Notes: generated by a model not told the origin, from the letters alone. Shown: positions 8,805 through 17,018, counted from the first letter of the stretch. The stretch: DNA of 50,142 nt from Planotetraspora sp. A-T 1434 (GCF_025420585.1 NZ_JAOEGB010000040.1:1-50142), one strand, 5' to 3'. Made by a program: numbers and translations.

Positions 8805-8866
8805 ATCCTTGACGCGTCAAGGATTGACGGATCAAAAGTTGCTGCGGCAACTCTTGACGCGTCAAG
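8805..8866. promoter_or_regulatory. Cluster of TTGACGCGTCAA palindromes upstream of the SnoaL-like gene
   Basis: The 457-base gap 8741-9197 begins with an operator-like array. A perfect 20-bp palindrome, ATCCTTGACGCGTCAAGGAT, lies at 8805-8824. A degenerate copy, TTGACGGATCAA, lies at 8824-8835, and a 14-bp copy, CTTGACGCGTCAAG, at 8853-8866. A small hairpin, AGTTGC/GCAACT (8837-8852), lies between them. Three equal half-site arrangements suggest cooperative binding of a dimeric repressor of TetR or MarR type that is not encoded next door. Confidence 0.7.
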
Positions 8867-8883
8867 TGCTTGCTCAATAGCCC

Positions 8884-9060
8884 ACACCGAGGGCGGGCAG
8901 GGGGCGGGCAGGTGGTAACGCTGAGAGGCTCGAACGCACGCAGCGCGGCGACGCGAACTCCGTTCGGCCCCGGCGCGCCCCCACGCCTTCAGCCGGCGAC
9001 GGAGGGTGCGATCTGAGCAGGCGGCGGCGATCCGCTCATAGCCCGAGCCATGCACGCACG
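8884..9060 (-). pseudogene. Degenerate transposase fragment (IS5-like helix-turn-helix region)
   Basis: The minus strand encodes a short stretch with GYERIAAACSDRTLRRRLKAW, here split as GYERIAAACS and DRTLRRRLKAW. It resembles the N-terminal helix-turn-helix of actinobacterial IS5-family transposases. No DDE catalytic domain follows, and no usable start is present. A plus-strand open segment ending at 9182 is also seen but has no start codon. The stretch 8867-9197 is therefore best read as decayed mobile-element DNA. The family assignment is from memory of the motif and is uncertain. Confidence 0.45.
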
Positions 9061-9197
9061 AGACTGTCGATGACGTGCTCGAACACCACTCGGACGAGGA
9101 TCCGGCGGCGGTGCCAGCCGAGCGGGTGATCGGGGCGGAACTCGGGGCGATCTCCACCGATCGCCGCGTGGAATTTCGCTAAGGGAGAGCGCTGCGT

Positions 9198-9881
9198 TTA
9201 CGGCAAGGCGCCGGGGGTGATCAGGCCGGTCTCGTAGGCGAGAACGACCGCCTGCACCCGGTCGCGCAGCGCGAGCTTCGTCAGCACGTTGCCCACGTGG
9301 GTCTTGACCGTCGTCTCGCTCACCACCAGCTCCGCGGCGATCTCCGCGTTCGACATACCCTTGGCGATCAGGCGCAGGACCTCCAGCTCACGCTCGGTGA
9401 GCCGGTCCAGCCGGGCCGGGGTCGCCTGTTGCTGGGCGGAGGGCAGCCGAGTCGCGAACCTGTCCAGCAGCCGCCGGGTCACGCTCGGCGCGACGATCGC
9501 GTCGCCCGCCGCCACCACCCGGATGGCCTGCACGAGATCGTCCGGCGGCACGTCCTTCAGCAGGAACCCGCTCGCCCCGGCCCGCAGGGCCTCCACGATG
9601 TACTCGTCCAGGTCGAACGTGGTCAGCACGAGCACCTTCGGAACGTGCGCGCTCGCCGGGGCCTCCCGGACGATGCGCCGAGTCGCCTCGATGCCGTCCA
9701 TCCCCGGCATGCGGATGTCCATGAGCACCACGTCCGGCAAGAGCGCCCGCGACTGGTCCATCGCCATCGAGCCGTCTCCGGCCTCACCGACGACCGTGAC
9801 GTCCCGCTCGGCCTCCAGGATGAACCGGAACCCCGTGCGCAGCAGTGGCTGGTCGTCGACCAGCAGGACGCGGATCGTCAT
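9198..9881 (-). CDS. NarL/FixJ-family response regulator
   Basis: A 227-residue two-component regulator. The receiver domain (about 3-120) has the acidic pair in VDDQ, the phosphoacceptor Asp55 in VVLMDIRMPG, the conserved Thr in VLTTFD and the Lys in FLLKD. A linker leads to a LuxR-type helix-turn-helix (about 158-217) with LTERELEVLRLIAKGMSNAE and a recognition helix near SETTVKTHVGN. The start at 9881 is chosen because MTIRVLLVDD begins the receiver fold directly; upstream in-frame codons overlap the kinase 3' end. It lies 61 bases downstream of the sensor kinase on the same strand and is its obvious partner. Target genes are unknown. Confidence 0.93.
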   Translation of the reverse strand: MTIRVLLVDDQPLLRTGFRFILEAERDVTVVGEAGDGSMAMDQSRALLPDVVLMDIRMPGMDGIEATRRIVREAPASAHVPKVLVLTTFDLDEYIVEALRAGASGFLLKDVPPDDLVQAIRVVAAGDAIVAPSVTRRLLDRFATRLPSAQQQATPARLDRLTERELEVLRLIAKGMSNAEIAAELVVSETTVKTHVGNVLTKLALRDRVQAVVLAYETGLITPGALP

Positions 9882-9942
9882 GATCCGCCCGAGAGAGATG
9901 CCGTCCCCAGCGGGGGAGGGGTGGAGGGGATCACCCTGGTCG

Positions 9943-11157
9943 TCATGGTCTGTCCTTGAGGGGGAACCGGGCCCGGACCTCGAACCCGCCCCCGCTCCGG
10001 GGGCCGATCCGCAGGACTCCACCATAGAGCGCCACACGCTCCCGGATGCCCACCAGGCCGTGCCCGGTGCCGGTGGCCCGCCCCAGCTCCGCCGCCGCGC
10101 CCCGCCCGTCGTCCTCGACGTGAACCGTCAGCTCGCTCGGCTCCTGCCGTACGGTCACCCAGGCGCGGGCGGCGGGACCGGCGTGCCGGAGGCTGTTGGT
10201 CAGGGCCTCCTGGACCAGGCGATAGGCCGCGAGGTCCACCCCCGGAGGCAGGCCCTGGTGCTCGCCCTCGATCCAGAGCTGGGTCCGCAGGCCGGCCTCC
10301 CGCATCTGCTCGACGAGCGTCGGAAGGTCGCTCATGCCCGGCTGCGGCCCCCGCTCGGCGGGGCCGTCGGTCCGGAGCACCCCGACGATGTTGCGCATCT
10401 CGGCCATGGCCGTGCGGCCCATCTCCTCGATCGCGGTCAGCGCGTCGCGCGCGACATCCGGGTTGCTGTCGAGCATCTTGCGGGCCGCCGAGGCCTGCAC
10501 GGTCATCACGCTGACATGGTGCGCGACCACGTCGTGCAGCTCGCGGGCGATGCGGGAGCGCTCCTCGGCCCGGGCCGCCCGCGTGTCGGCCTCCCTCGCC
10601 CGCTCAAGCCGGTCGGCCCGATGGACCAGCTCCGCCAGGTACGCCCGGCGCAGCCGGACGCTCCGGCCGCTGACCCAGCAGAGCATGATCACCACGGCTA
10701 CCACGAGGTGGTCGGCCCACGACAGCGGGCCCGCCCCCAGGGCGACGCTGATGCCGTACTGGGCGGCGCAGATGGTGAGGCCGGCCAGGCTCAGCGCCAG
10801 CCCTCGATAGGCGGCCACCGTATAGAGCAGGACGAGCCCGGCGATCTCGCTGAAGCCGCTGTTGTAGCTGAGCGCGTCGAGCGCCCACTGCGGGACTCCG
10901 GTCAGCACGAGCAGCACGAACGGCCAGCGCCGCCGCAACGCCACCGCCATGGTGCACAGCGCCGCCAGGAGGACGTTCAGGGCGTCCGAAGGCCGGAGGT
11001 CCAGCTGTGGGACGTCCTGCCAGCGGGCCAGCGTCTCGGGGCTCGTGAGCAGGATCAGCGCCGACGAGCCGGTCGTCAGCACCACCGCGAGGATCAGGTC
11101 ACCGATGAAGGGATGAGCTCGGAGCCAGGACCGGTAATCGCCGAGGGTGGTGCGCAC
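9943..11157 (-). CDS. Sensor histidine kinase of the HisKA_3 (NarX/DesK-like) class
   Basis: A 404-residue membrane kinase. The N-terminal half has about five hydrophobic segments (roughly 18-37, 60-75, 80-110 and 115-160) with no large extracellular domain, so it may sense the membrane or a small ligand. The dimerisation/phosphoacceptor motif is IARELHDVVAHHVSVM with His208. The HATPase_c domain follows: N-box in VQEALTNSLRHAG, then VEDDGRG and GTGHGLVGIRERV. A GTG at 11157 is the start. It is transcribed ahead of the response regulator. The 111-base gap from the upstream nuclease gene suggests its own promoter. Confidence 0.92.
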   Translation of the reverse strand: MRTTLGDYRSWLRAHPFIGDLILAVVLTTGSSALILLTSPETLARWQDVPQLDLRPSDALNVLLAALCTMAVALRRRWPFVLLVLTGVPQWALDALSYNSGFSEIAGLVLLYTVAAYRGLALSLAGLTICAAQYGISVALGAGPLSWADHLVVAVVIMLCWVSGRSVRLRRAYLAELVHRADRLERAREADTRAARAEERSRIARELHDVVAHHVSVMTVQASAARKMLDSNPDVARDALTAIEEMGRTAMAEMRNIVGVLRTDGPAERGPQPGMSDLPTLVEQMREAGLRTQLWIEGEHQGLPPGVDLAAYRLVQEALTNSLRHAGPAARAWVTVRQEPSELTVHVEDDGRGAAAELGRATGTGHGLVGIRERVALYGGVLRIGPRSGGGFEVRARFPLKDRP

Positions 11158-11268
11158 GTATCAAATTTAGGTCGTCACAGGATCACACCACCCTGCTCGC
11201 GACGGATATCCCGCTCATTCGATCGGATGAGACCGCACCCGCCGCGGGTCTTCACAGCTCACACGTCT

Positions 11269-12129
11269 TCACAGCTCATCCGTGGCGGACCTCCTCGAGA
11301 CGCGCGGCGACATTCCGGGCTCGCGGTCCGGGACGGGCGGGGGAGTGCCCCCGAACTCGGGGCACAGCGCCTGGTGGTCGCACCAGTCGCACAGGCGCGA
11401 GGGCCGGTGGCGCCACTCCTTGGTGCGGATCGCGCGCTCGATCGCCACCCACAGGGCCTCGACCTTCCGCTCGGTGGCCCGCAGGTCGGCCTCGTCCGGG
11501 ACGTACCGGACGATCTCCCCATTGCCCAGGTACATGAGCTGGAGCATCCGCGGCACGGTCCCGTTCACCCGCCACAGGGCCAGCGCGTAGAACTTCATCT
11601 GGAACAGCGCCTTGGCCTCGAAGTCGCGCCGCGGCGCCGTGCCCGTCTTGTAGTCGACGACCCGGACCTCGCCGGTGGGGGCCACGTCGAGCCGGTCGAT
11701 GTAGCCGCGCAGCAGCAGGCCACTGTCGAGCACGGCCTCCACGTACATCTCCCGCTCGGCGGGCTCCAGCCGCTGCGGGTCCTCCAGCGTGAAGTAGCGC
11801 TCGACCATCCCCCGGGCCTGCCCGAGCCACGCGTCGCGCTCCTCGTCGGCGGTGAAGAGCCCGGCGTACTCCGGCTCCTCGGCCAGCAGCCGCTCCCACT
11901 GCGGCTCCAGCAGGCCCTGCGCCGCCGCGACCGTCCGCGCCTCGGCTGGCAAGTCGTACAGCCGCTCCAGCACGGCGTGGACGAGCGTGCCGCGGACCGC
12001 CGCGGGGGAGGGCCGCTCGGGAAGCTGGTCGATCACCCTGAACCGGTAGAGCAGCGGGCAGGTCATGAAATCACCGGCACGAGAGGGGGAAAGGGCGCCG
12101 ATGATCGCGCGCTCTTCGGCGAGGGTCAT
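11269..12129 (-). CDS. RecB-like PD-(D/E)XK nuclease with predicted Fe-S cluster
   Basis: A 286-residue protein of the RecB/Cas4/AddB-C-terminal nuclease class. Visible catalytic residues are His51 (TLVHAVLE), Asp145 (GYIDRLD) and the Asp159/Lys161 pair (VVDYKTG). Four cysteines, Cys24 plus Cys247, Cys250 and Cys256 (CDWCDHQALC), match the 4Fe-4S staple of AddB-like nucleases. It may process DNA ends; no helicase domain is present. The ATG at 12129 is preferred to a GTG six codons upstream. In many actinomycetes this gene lies beside the M50 protease gene and trmI, upstream of the Pup-proteasome genes (for example Rv2119 near Rv2118c in M. tuberculosis). Here it is divergent from the M50 gene. 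Confidence 0.88.
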   Translation of the reverse strand: MTLAEERAIIGALSPSRAGDFMTCPLLYRFRVIDQLPERPSPAAVRGTLVHAVLERLYDLPAEARTVAAAQGLLEPQWERLLAEEPEYAGLFTADEERDAWLGQARGMVERYFTLEDPQRLEPAEREMYVEAVLDSGLLLRGYIDRLDVAPTGEVRVVDYKTGTAPRRDFEAKALFQMKFYALALWRVNGTVPRMLQLMYLGNGEIVRYVPDEADLRATERKVEALWVAIERAIRTKEWRHRPSRLCDWCDHQALCPEFGGTPPPVPDREPGMSPRVSRRSATDEL

Positions 12130-12271
12130 GCCCGCACTGTAGGACACCGGGGCGACAGAACGCGCCCGGCCGTGCCCCGGGCGGCGGCGGTTCGCCGGTC
12201 GCCCGCGAGCTCTTAGGCTGATCTCACCTCGTGGCGCGTAGCATCGAGGTCAAGGAGGGAAGGCGGCCATC

Positions 12272-13396
12272 ATGAGCACACCTGTCAACGGATCCCCGGG
12301 GCTGCGGGTGGGGCGTCCGTTCGGCATCCCCGTATACGTCTCGCCGACGTGGCTCATCGTGGCGGCCTTCATCACGATCAGCTTCCAGAAGGTCTTCGCG
12401 GGGAGGCTGCCCGGCTACAGCGAGGCCGCCACTTACGCGGTCGCCCTGGCCTTCGCCGTCCTCCTCTACCTCTCGGTCCTCCTGCACGAGCTGGCCCACT
12501 GCGTGGTCGCCAAGCACTACGGTCTCCCGGTGCGCCGCATCACCCTCTACCTGCTCGGCGGGGTCTCCGAGATCGAGCGCGAGCCGGAGACGGCGGGACG
12601 CGAGTTCAACGTGGCCTTCGCCGGGCCGCTGGTCTCGCTGGGGCTCGCGGGGATCGGCTACCTGGTGTCGCGGTATCTCCCGTCCGAGGGCATCGTCGCC
12701 GTGCTGGTCCTGCAGCTGTGGTCCTCGAACCTCATCGTCGGCATCTTCAACCTGCTGCCCGGCCTGCCGCTCGACGGCGGCCGGATGCTCAGGGCCGGAG
12801 TCTGGAAGATCACCCGCGACTCCACCACGGGAACCGTGGCCGCCGCCTGGGTGGGACGCGGAGTGGCGGTCGCCGTGGTCGTGATCCCCCTGATGCTGAA
12901 CCTGATGGCGGGGCAGGATCCCTCCTGGGACACTCTCTGGCTGGTCGTGCTGGCGTCCTTCATCTGGATGGGGGCGTCCCAGTCGCTCAGGGTGGCCCGG
13001 GTCCGCGCCCGGCTGCCGCAGCTCCGCGCGCGACTGCTCGCCAGAAGGGCGCTCCCGGTCACCGCCGAGGTCCCGCTGTCGGAGGCGCTGCGGCGCGCGA
13101 ACGACGCGGGCGCGGGCGCCATGGTGGTGGTCGACCACGACGGGCGGCCCGTCGGCATCGTCAACGAGGCCGCCATCAACGCCACCCCCGAGCAGCGCAG
13201 GCCGTGGGTCAACGTCGGCTCCCTGGCCCGGACCCTGGAGCCCTCCCTGGTCCTCGGCGCCGACCTGGAGGGCGAGTCGCTGCTGGACGCCATGCGCGGC
13301 ACGCCATCGGGGGAGTACCTACTGGTCGAGCGCGGCGGCGAGATCTACGGTGTGCTGGCCACGGCCGACGTCAACCGCATGTTCTCCGGTGTCTGA
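12272..13396 (+). CDS. M50-family site-2 protease with CBS domains
   Basis: A 374-residue intramembrane zinc metalloprotease. The zinc motif HELAH is at residues 72-76, and the second metal/active-site motif NLLPGLPLDGGR (160-171) gives Asp168. About six membrane segments span 25-235. A cytoplasmic C-terminal pair of CBS repeats (about 250-372, with AGAGAMVVVDHDGRPVGIV) probably senses nucleotides. Family members cleave transmembrane substrates such as anti-sigma factors; the substrate here is not shown. AAGGAGGGAAGG precedes the ATG. It is divergent from the RecB-like gene. Usually it is followed at once by trmI, but here trmI is about 15 kb away. Confidence 0.92.
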   Translation: MSTPVNGSPGLRVGRPFGIPVYVSPTWLIVAAFITISFQKVFAGRLPGYSEAATYAVALAFAVLLYLSVLLHELAHCVVAKHYGLPVRRITLYLLGGVSEIEREPETAGREFNVAFAGPLVSLGLAGIGYLVSRYLPSEGIVAVLVLQLWSSNLIVGIFNLLPGLPLDGGRMLRAGVWKITRDSTTGTVAAAWVGRGVAVAVVVIPLMLNLMAGQDPSWDTLWLVVLASFIWMGASQSLRVARVRARLPQLRARLLARRALPVTAEVPLSEALRRANDAGAGAMVVVDHDGRPVGIVNEAAINATPEQRRPWVNVGSLARTLEPSLVLGADLEGESLLDAMRGTPSGEYLLVERGGEIYGVLATADVNRMFSGV

Positions 13397-13654
13397 ACGG
13401 CCCGGCCCCCTTCTTTTGCCGCACCCTTTTTGTCGCACTCGTCTTCCGGGTCGCCTGGAGCTAGTGTTCTCGTGAACTGATCAGGAGTGTGAAGTGGCGA
13501 GCCCGTCAGGTGCCGGTGACGTTGAACGCCACCCTGCGTTCCAGGCTGTACGGCCGGGTGGCGTCGACTCCGGAACGCCGTCTACCGTTCTTTTTGCTAC
13601 GTTCTGTGGTGATCAATGCGGTCGTCCGGTGGCGTTTCCGGGAGGGAGAGTTCT
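13397..13654 (+). other. Intergenic stretch with no convincing gene
   Basis: These 258 bases follow the protease gene. Short open frames occur on both strands, but none has a credible start, composition or recognisable motif. A local run CTTTTTGCTACG near 13590 is less GC-rich and may be promoter DNA for the FHA gene. This point marks the left junction of the block that separates the M50 gene from trmI. Confidence 0.6.
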
Positions 13655-15271
13655 GTGACGGAACAGGGCGTGGGGGTGGTCCGCCCGCTGCCGGGTGAAG
13701 GCGTCGTCGCCCATCTGAACGGCTTGCTGGTGGTGTGCGCAGCCGGTCCACTGGTCGAGGAGCTGCTGGGAGCGCTCCGCGAGACCGCGGCGACCGGCGG
13801 GGACGGGCGTGCGCTGGCGCGCCGGGCGGCCCAGGTCCTCGCGCGAGCCATGGACGGCCCGGGCGCGGGGGAGCCGGTGGCCTGCGCGATCGCCGGCCCG
13901 GCGGGAGGCGGTGTCGCGGTGCTGGTCAGCGGCGCCGCGACCGCGACCGTGTCCGGCGGCCCCGACGGCGATGTCCACCTCAGCGGGCGTGACGCCCTGA
14001 CCTGGACCGACCGGCTGGTCAACGGTCCCGTGGCCAGGATCGAGCTGCGCCTTCCCGGGGCGGGGCCGTCAAGCCCGTATTCCCGGTTGGACGGTGGCGT
14101 CGTGGCCGGAGCGGGCGTCGAGTGCGACTTCACCCAGGCCGGCGACGTGGCCTTCCTGCCTCCGCCACTGCGCCCGCCGGCGCAGCACCAGGCGCCGCGG
14201 CTCCCTCCGGCGGGGCCGCCGGAGCCGATCGCCGCGCGCGGGCCGGTCGTGCCGCCGCCCCCGTTGCCGCCTCTGCCGCCGATGCCCCCGGCGGGTCCGC
14301 CCCGTGACTCCGCGCCGCCGCACGTGTCTCAGCCGATGCCCGGTCCCGGCCCGCAGCCGCTCCCGCCGTCCGGCCCGTCGGGTTCTCAGCCGCTGGGGTC
14401 ACAAGCGCCGGGATCCCAGTCGTCGCAGCCGCTGCCGCCGTCGTCGGGCGTGCCACCGCTTCCCCCCGCGCCTCCTCTGCCGTCCACTGGTCCGTCTTCC
14501 AGCCCGTCTGCTGGGCCCTCCTCCGACCCGTTCCCCGTCCCGCCGCCCGCGCCGCCGTCGGAGCAGGTGCCGGGCCCGATCTCCGGATCGTCGGCCCCGC
14601 ACGCGTCCCCGCCGCTGGCGGACCCCCGCCCGGCTTCGGGCCCGGCCGACGACGGCCCGCAGCGCCGGGACGACGGGCGTGGCTCGGGCGGCTCCGGGGG
14701 CACGGGCGGCACGCCGTTCGAGCCGTTCCGGTCCGCCGGCGACGATGACCCGGGGGAGGCCACCCAGCTCGACGCCACCCCCGACCTTGAGCCCCGGCCC
14801 ATGGTGTACGGCGTCGACTGCAAGAACGACCACTTCAACGACCCGCGCGCGCCGTACTGCGCGGTCTGCGGCATCCCGATCGACCAGCGCTCGGTGGTGC
14901 CGTACAAGGGGCCCCGCCCGTCGCTCGGCGTGCTGCTGCTGGACGACGGGATGACGCTGCCGCTGGAGACCGACTACGTGCTGGGGCGCGACCCCGAGCG
15001 GGCGCCGGAGGTGCAGTCCGGCGAGGCCCGCCCGGCGCGGGTGACCAGCCCCGACGGCTCGGTCTCACGGCGGCACCTGCGGGTCGCGCTGGACAACTGG
15101 GACGTCACGCTCATCGATCTGGAGTCGGTGAACGGCACCCAGATCCAGCCGCCCGGCGACCCCAACTTCTACGACATCCCGCCGAACGAGCACGTGGCGA
15201 TCCCTCCCGGCACGACTGTGCGCCTCGGAGTGTCGCGGACGATGCGGTACGAGTCCCACCGCGACGCGTAG
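13655..15271 (+). CDS. FHA-domain protein with proline-rich linker and Cys cluster
   Basis: A 538-residue protein. The N-terminal 165 residues form an unrecognised alpha/beta domain. Residues about 170-365 are a low-complexity Pro/Ser/Gly linker. A short CxxC-like cluster follows (Cys389, Cys402 and Cys405), like a small zinc ribbon with one ligand missing or supplied elsewhere. The C-terminus (about 428-538) is an FHA domain with YVLGRDP, SVSRRHLRV and ESVNGTQI, the phosphothreonine-binding loops. FHA proteins bind substrates of Ser/Thr kinases; a kinase gene lies at 34470-35384, but no link is shown. The GTG at 13655 follows GGGAGGGAGAG. The N-terminal domain is the unknown part. Confidence 0.85.
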   Translation: MTEQGVGVVRPLPGEGVVAHLNGLLVVCAAGPLVEELLGALRETAATGGDGRALARRAAQVLARAMDGPGAGEPVACAIAGPAGGGVAVLVSGAATATVSGGPDGDVHLSGRDALTWTDRLVNGPVARIELRLPGAGPSSPYSRLDGGVVAGAGVECDFTQAGDVAFLPPPLRPPAQHQAPRLPPAGPPEPIAARGPVVPPPPLPPLPPMPPAGPPRDSAPPHVSQPMPGPGPQPLPPSGPSGSQPLGSQAPGSQSSQPLPPSSGVPPLPPAPPLPSTGPSSSPSAGPSSDPFPVPPPAPPSEQVPGPISGSSAPHASPPLADPRPASGPADDGPQRRDDGRGSGGSGGTGGTPFEPFRSAGDDDPGEATQLDATPDLEPRPMVYGVDCKNDHFNDPRAPYCAVCGIPIDQRSVVPYKGPRPSLGVLLLDDGMTLPLETDYVLGRDPERAPEVQSGEARPARVTSPDGSVSRRHLRVALDNWDVTLIDLESVNGTQIQPPGDPNFYDIPPNEHVAIPPGTTVRLGVSRTMRYESHRDA

Positions 15272-15340
15272 CGCCGGAGCCGGGGCCCGGCGTCGGCATC
15301 CCGGCTCGGCCGGCGGTCGCCTCGGCCGGTGCTTACGGGC

Positions 15341-15475
15341 TGAACTGGTCGAGCTCGCACAGGGTGAACTGGTCGAGCTCGCGCGGGATGAGCCGTTCGG
15401 GCCGGTCGGCGGTCGCCCTGCCCGCGGTTTACGGGCCGAGGTGGTCGAGCTCGCGCAGGATGAGCCGTTCGAGGC
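15341..15475. repeat. Imperfect duplication of the 3' end of the TetR gene
   Basis: GGTCGAGCTCGC occurs at 15347, 15371 and 15443 within longer similar segments that include ATGAGCCGTTCG and GGCGGTC. The rightmost copy is the last codons of the TetR gene; the other two lie downstream of its stop. The spacings (24 and 72 bases) are multiples of three, so the duplicated DNA stays in frame with coding sequence. The tail of the regulator seems to have been tandemly duplicated, with the stop codon now upstream of the older copies. Confidence 0.65.
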
Positions 15476-16019
15476 GAGCGGCGGTCACCCTTCCCGGGTA
15501 GAGCAGCCGGTGCACGCTCAGCCCGTCGACGAGCGCGAGCAGCCGCTCGGCGACGTCTTCGAGGTCCTCGTCCGTCCGGATCTCTCCTGCCTCGGCCGCC
15601 GACTGGAGCAGACTGACCACCAGGTAGCGCAGCTCGGCGGCCTCCCGCCGCTGGACCTCCAGGAGGCCGGGGCTGGTCAGGCTGCGGCCCCAGAACCCGA
15701 TTTCGAGGCCGGTCTCCTGGACCCGGTCGTCGTCGAGCGGGACGTTGTCGAGCAGCACCTCCCGGAGCGCCGCGAGGCCGCCGAGGCCGGACAGCTTGTC
15801 CGCGAGCCGCCCGGCGATCCGGCGGTGCGACGTTTCCAGAGCGGAGACGAGGATGTCGTCCTTGTCGGCGAAGTAGTGGGTGAGCACCCCGTTGGAGTAT
15901 CCGGCCTCCTTCGCGATGGCCCGGGTGGTCGCGGCCTCGATGCCGTCGCGGAGGATGATCCTGCGGGCGGCCGCGACGACCTCGCCGCGACGCTCCTCAT
16001 GGTCAACAATCTTGGGCAT
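15429..16019 (-). CDS. TetR-family transcriptional regulator
   Basis: A 196-residue repressor. The N-terminal helix-turn-helix (about 10-56) has the signature ATTRAIAKEAGYSNGVLTHY followed by FADKDDIL. The C-terminal ligand domain, with LDDDRVQETGLEIGFWGRSL, resembles BetI-type regulators. It is divergent from the PfkB-type kinase gene with a 55-base gap containing a palindrome between likely -35 and -10 elements. It is therefore the probable repressor of the kinase/aminotransferase unit and of itself. The inducer is unknown. The C-terminal coding end is part of a tandem duplication. Confidence 0.92.
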   Translation of the reverse strand: MPKIVDHEERRGEVVAAARRIILRDGIEAATTRAIAKEAGYSNGVLTHYFADKDDILVSALETSHRRIAGRLADKLSGLGGLAALREVLLDNVPLDDDRVQETGLEIGFWGRSLTSPGLLEVQRREAAELRYLVVSLLQSAAEAGEIRTDEDLEDVAERLLALVDGLSVHRLLYPGRVTAARLERLILRELDHLGP

Positions 16020-16037
16020 TCCGGCGCCCCCTTCCCG

Positions 16038-16068
16038 TTGACATTTTAGTCGGACGCCCGTCTATTAT
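16038..16068 (+). promoter_or_regulatory. Promoter with embedded TetR operator for the kinase gene
   Basis: TTGACA at 16038-16043 and TATTAT at 16063-16068 are 19 bases apart; a TCTATT alternative gives 17. Between them, TAGTCGGACGCCCGTCTA (16047-16064) is an 18-bp imperfect palindrome with 7 of 9 pairs matching. The -10 ends six bases before the ATG at 16075, so transcription probably starts at or beside the start codon, giving a leaderless mRNA. Confidence 0.65.
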
Positions 16069-16074
16069 CCGCAC

Positions 16075-16977
16075 ATGACGGTTGTCACGGTTGGCGTCCA
16101 CATCGTGGACGTCCTGGCGCGCCCGGTGGAGTCCATTCCGGCCGGTCAGGACACGCATCTGCTGGAGCAGATCCGCATCACCGCGGCGGGCGCCGCCGCC
16201 GGCACCGCGGTAGACCTCGCCAAGATCGGCGTTCCCGTGGCGTCCCTGGGCGCGGTGGGCGACGACGAGCTCGGCGACTTCCTCATCATGATCATGGAAC
16301 GGCGTGGCGTCGACGTCGGCGGGATCGTCCGCAAGCCGGGGGAGCAGACGGCGGCCTCCATCCTCCCCATCAGGCCGGACGGCGGGCGGCCCTCCTTCCA
16401 CGTCCCGGGAGCCAACCTCGGGTTCTCCGTGGCCGATCTGGACCAGGAACGGATCACCGGCGCGAAGATCGTGCACCTCGGCGGCATGGACGTCACCTGG
16501 GGGCTGCACGATCCCGCGTTCTTCGCGCTCCTGGACAAGGTCCGCGAGAACGGCGCCGTCGTCACCATGGACCTGCTGTCCAACATGCCCGATCTCATGC
16601 CGGGTGTCATGGCGTTCCTGCCCCACGTCGACTACCTGCTGCCCAACGAGGAGCAGGCGCTCATGCTGACCGGGGCGGCCACCGCCGAGGAGGCCGCCGC
16701 CGCGCTGCTCCGCCAGGGGCTCCGGGGCGTGCTCGTCACGCTGGGCGCCGAGGGCAGCCTGGTCGCCACCGAGTCCGGGCACACGCGGATCCCCGCGCTC
16801 GACGTGCCGGTGGTGGACACGACCGGCTGCGGCGACGCCTACTGCGCGGGCTTCGCCACCGGGCTGCTCGCCGGCCGCGACGTCGTGGGAGCCGCCAGAC
16901 TGGGCACGGCCGTCGCCGCCCGGGTGGCCGGCGGCCTGGGCTCCGACGCCGGACTCGACGGCCCCGTCACCGATTAG
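16075..16977 (+). CDS. PfkB-family carbohydrate (or nucleoside) kinase
   Basis: A 300-residue ribokinase-fold enzyme. The Gly-rich N-terminal region ITAAGAAAGTAVDLAKIG forms the substrate pocket. The C-terminal signature DTTGCGDAYCAGF (from residue 248) gives catalytic Asp254 and the anion hole. PfkB enzymes phosphorylate ribose, fructose derivatives, 2-keto-3-deoxygluconate or nucleosides using ATP; the substrate is undetermined. No ribosome site is visible and the promoter lies next to the ATG, which fits leaderless translation. It is followed by a class-III aminotransferase, so the pair may handle an amino-sugar or amino-acid-derived metabolite under TetR control. Confidence 0.9.
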   Translation: MTVVTVGVHIVDVLARPVESIPAGQDTHLLEQIRITAAGAAAGTAVDLAKIGVPVASLGAVGDDELGDFLIMIMERRGVDVGGIVRKPGEQTAASILPIRPDGGRPSFHVPGANLGFSVADLDQERITGAKIVHLGGMDVTWGLHDPAFFALLDKVRENGAVVTMDLLSNMPDLMPGVMAFLPHVDYLLPNEEQALMLTGAATAEEAAAALLRQGLRGVLVTLGAEGSLVATESGHTRIPALDVPVVDTTGCGDAYCAGFATGLLAGRDVVGAARLGTAVAARVAGGLGSDAGLDGPVTD

Positions 16978-16980
16978 GCA

Positions 16981-17018
16981 CGCCGTACCGGCCCCCCTTT
17001 CTCGCGGGCCGTACGGCG
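16981..17018 (+). terminator. Hairpin between kinase and aminotransferase genes
   Basis: CGCCGTAC (16981-16988) pairs with GTACGGCG (17011-17018), and the stem extends inward with one bulge through GGCCC/GGGCC. It lies directly after the kinase stop codon. It may be a partial terminator or an mRNA-stability element in the operon, since 66 bases remain before the next start. Confidence 0.6.

Noticed and set aside
11269-12129. RecB-like nuclease as a Cas4 gene.
   Set aside because: There is no CRISPR array or other cas gene in the window, and the neighbourhood matches the known proteasome-linked RecB-like gene.
9289-12216. Long plus-strand open frame across the two-component genes and the nuclease gene.
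   Set aside because: The minus-strand genes have complete catalytic motifs; this frame has none and an atypical composition.
13489-13751. Short open frames on both strands before the FHA gene.
   Set aside because: They lack ribosome sites and recognisable motifs, and overlap each other and the FHA start.
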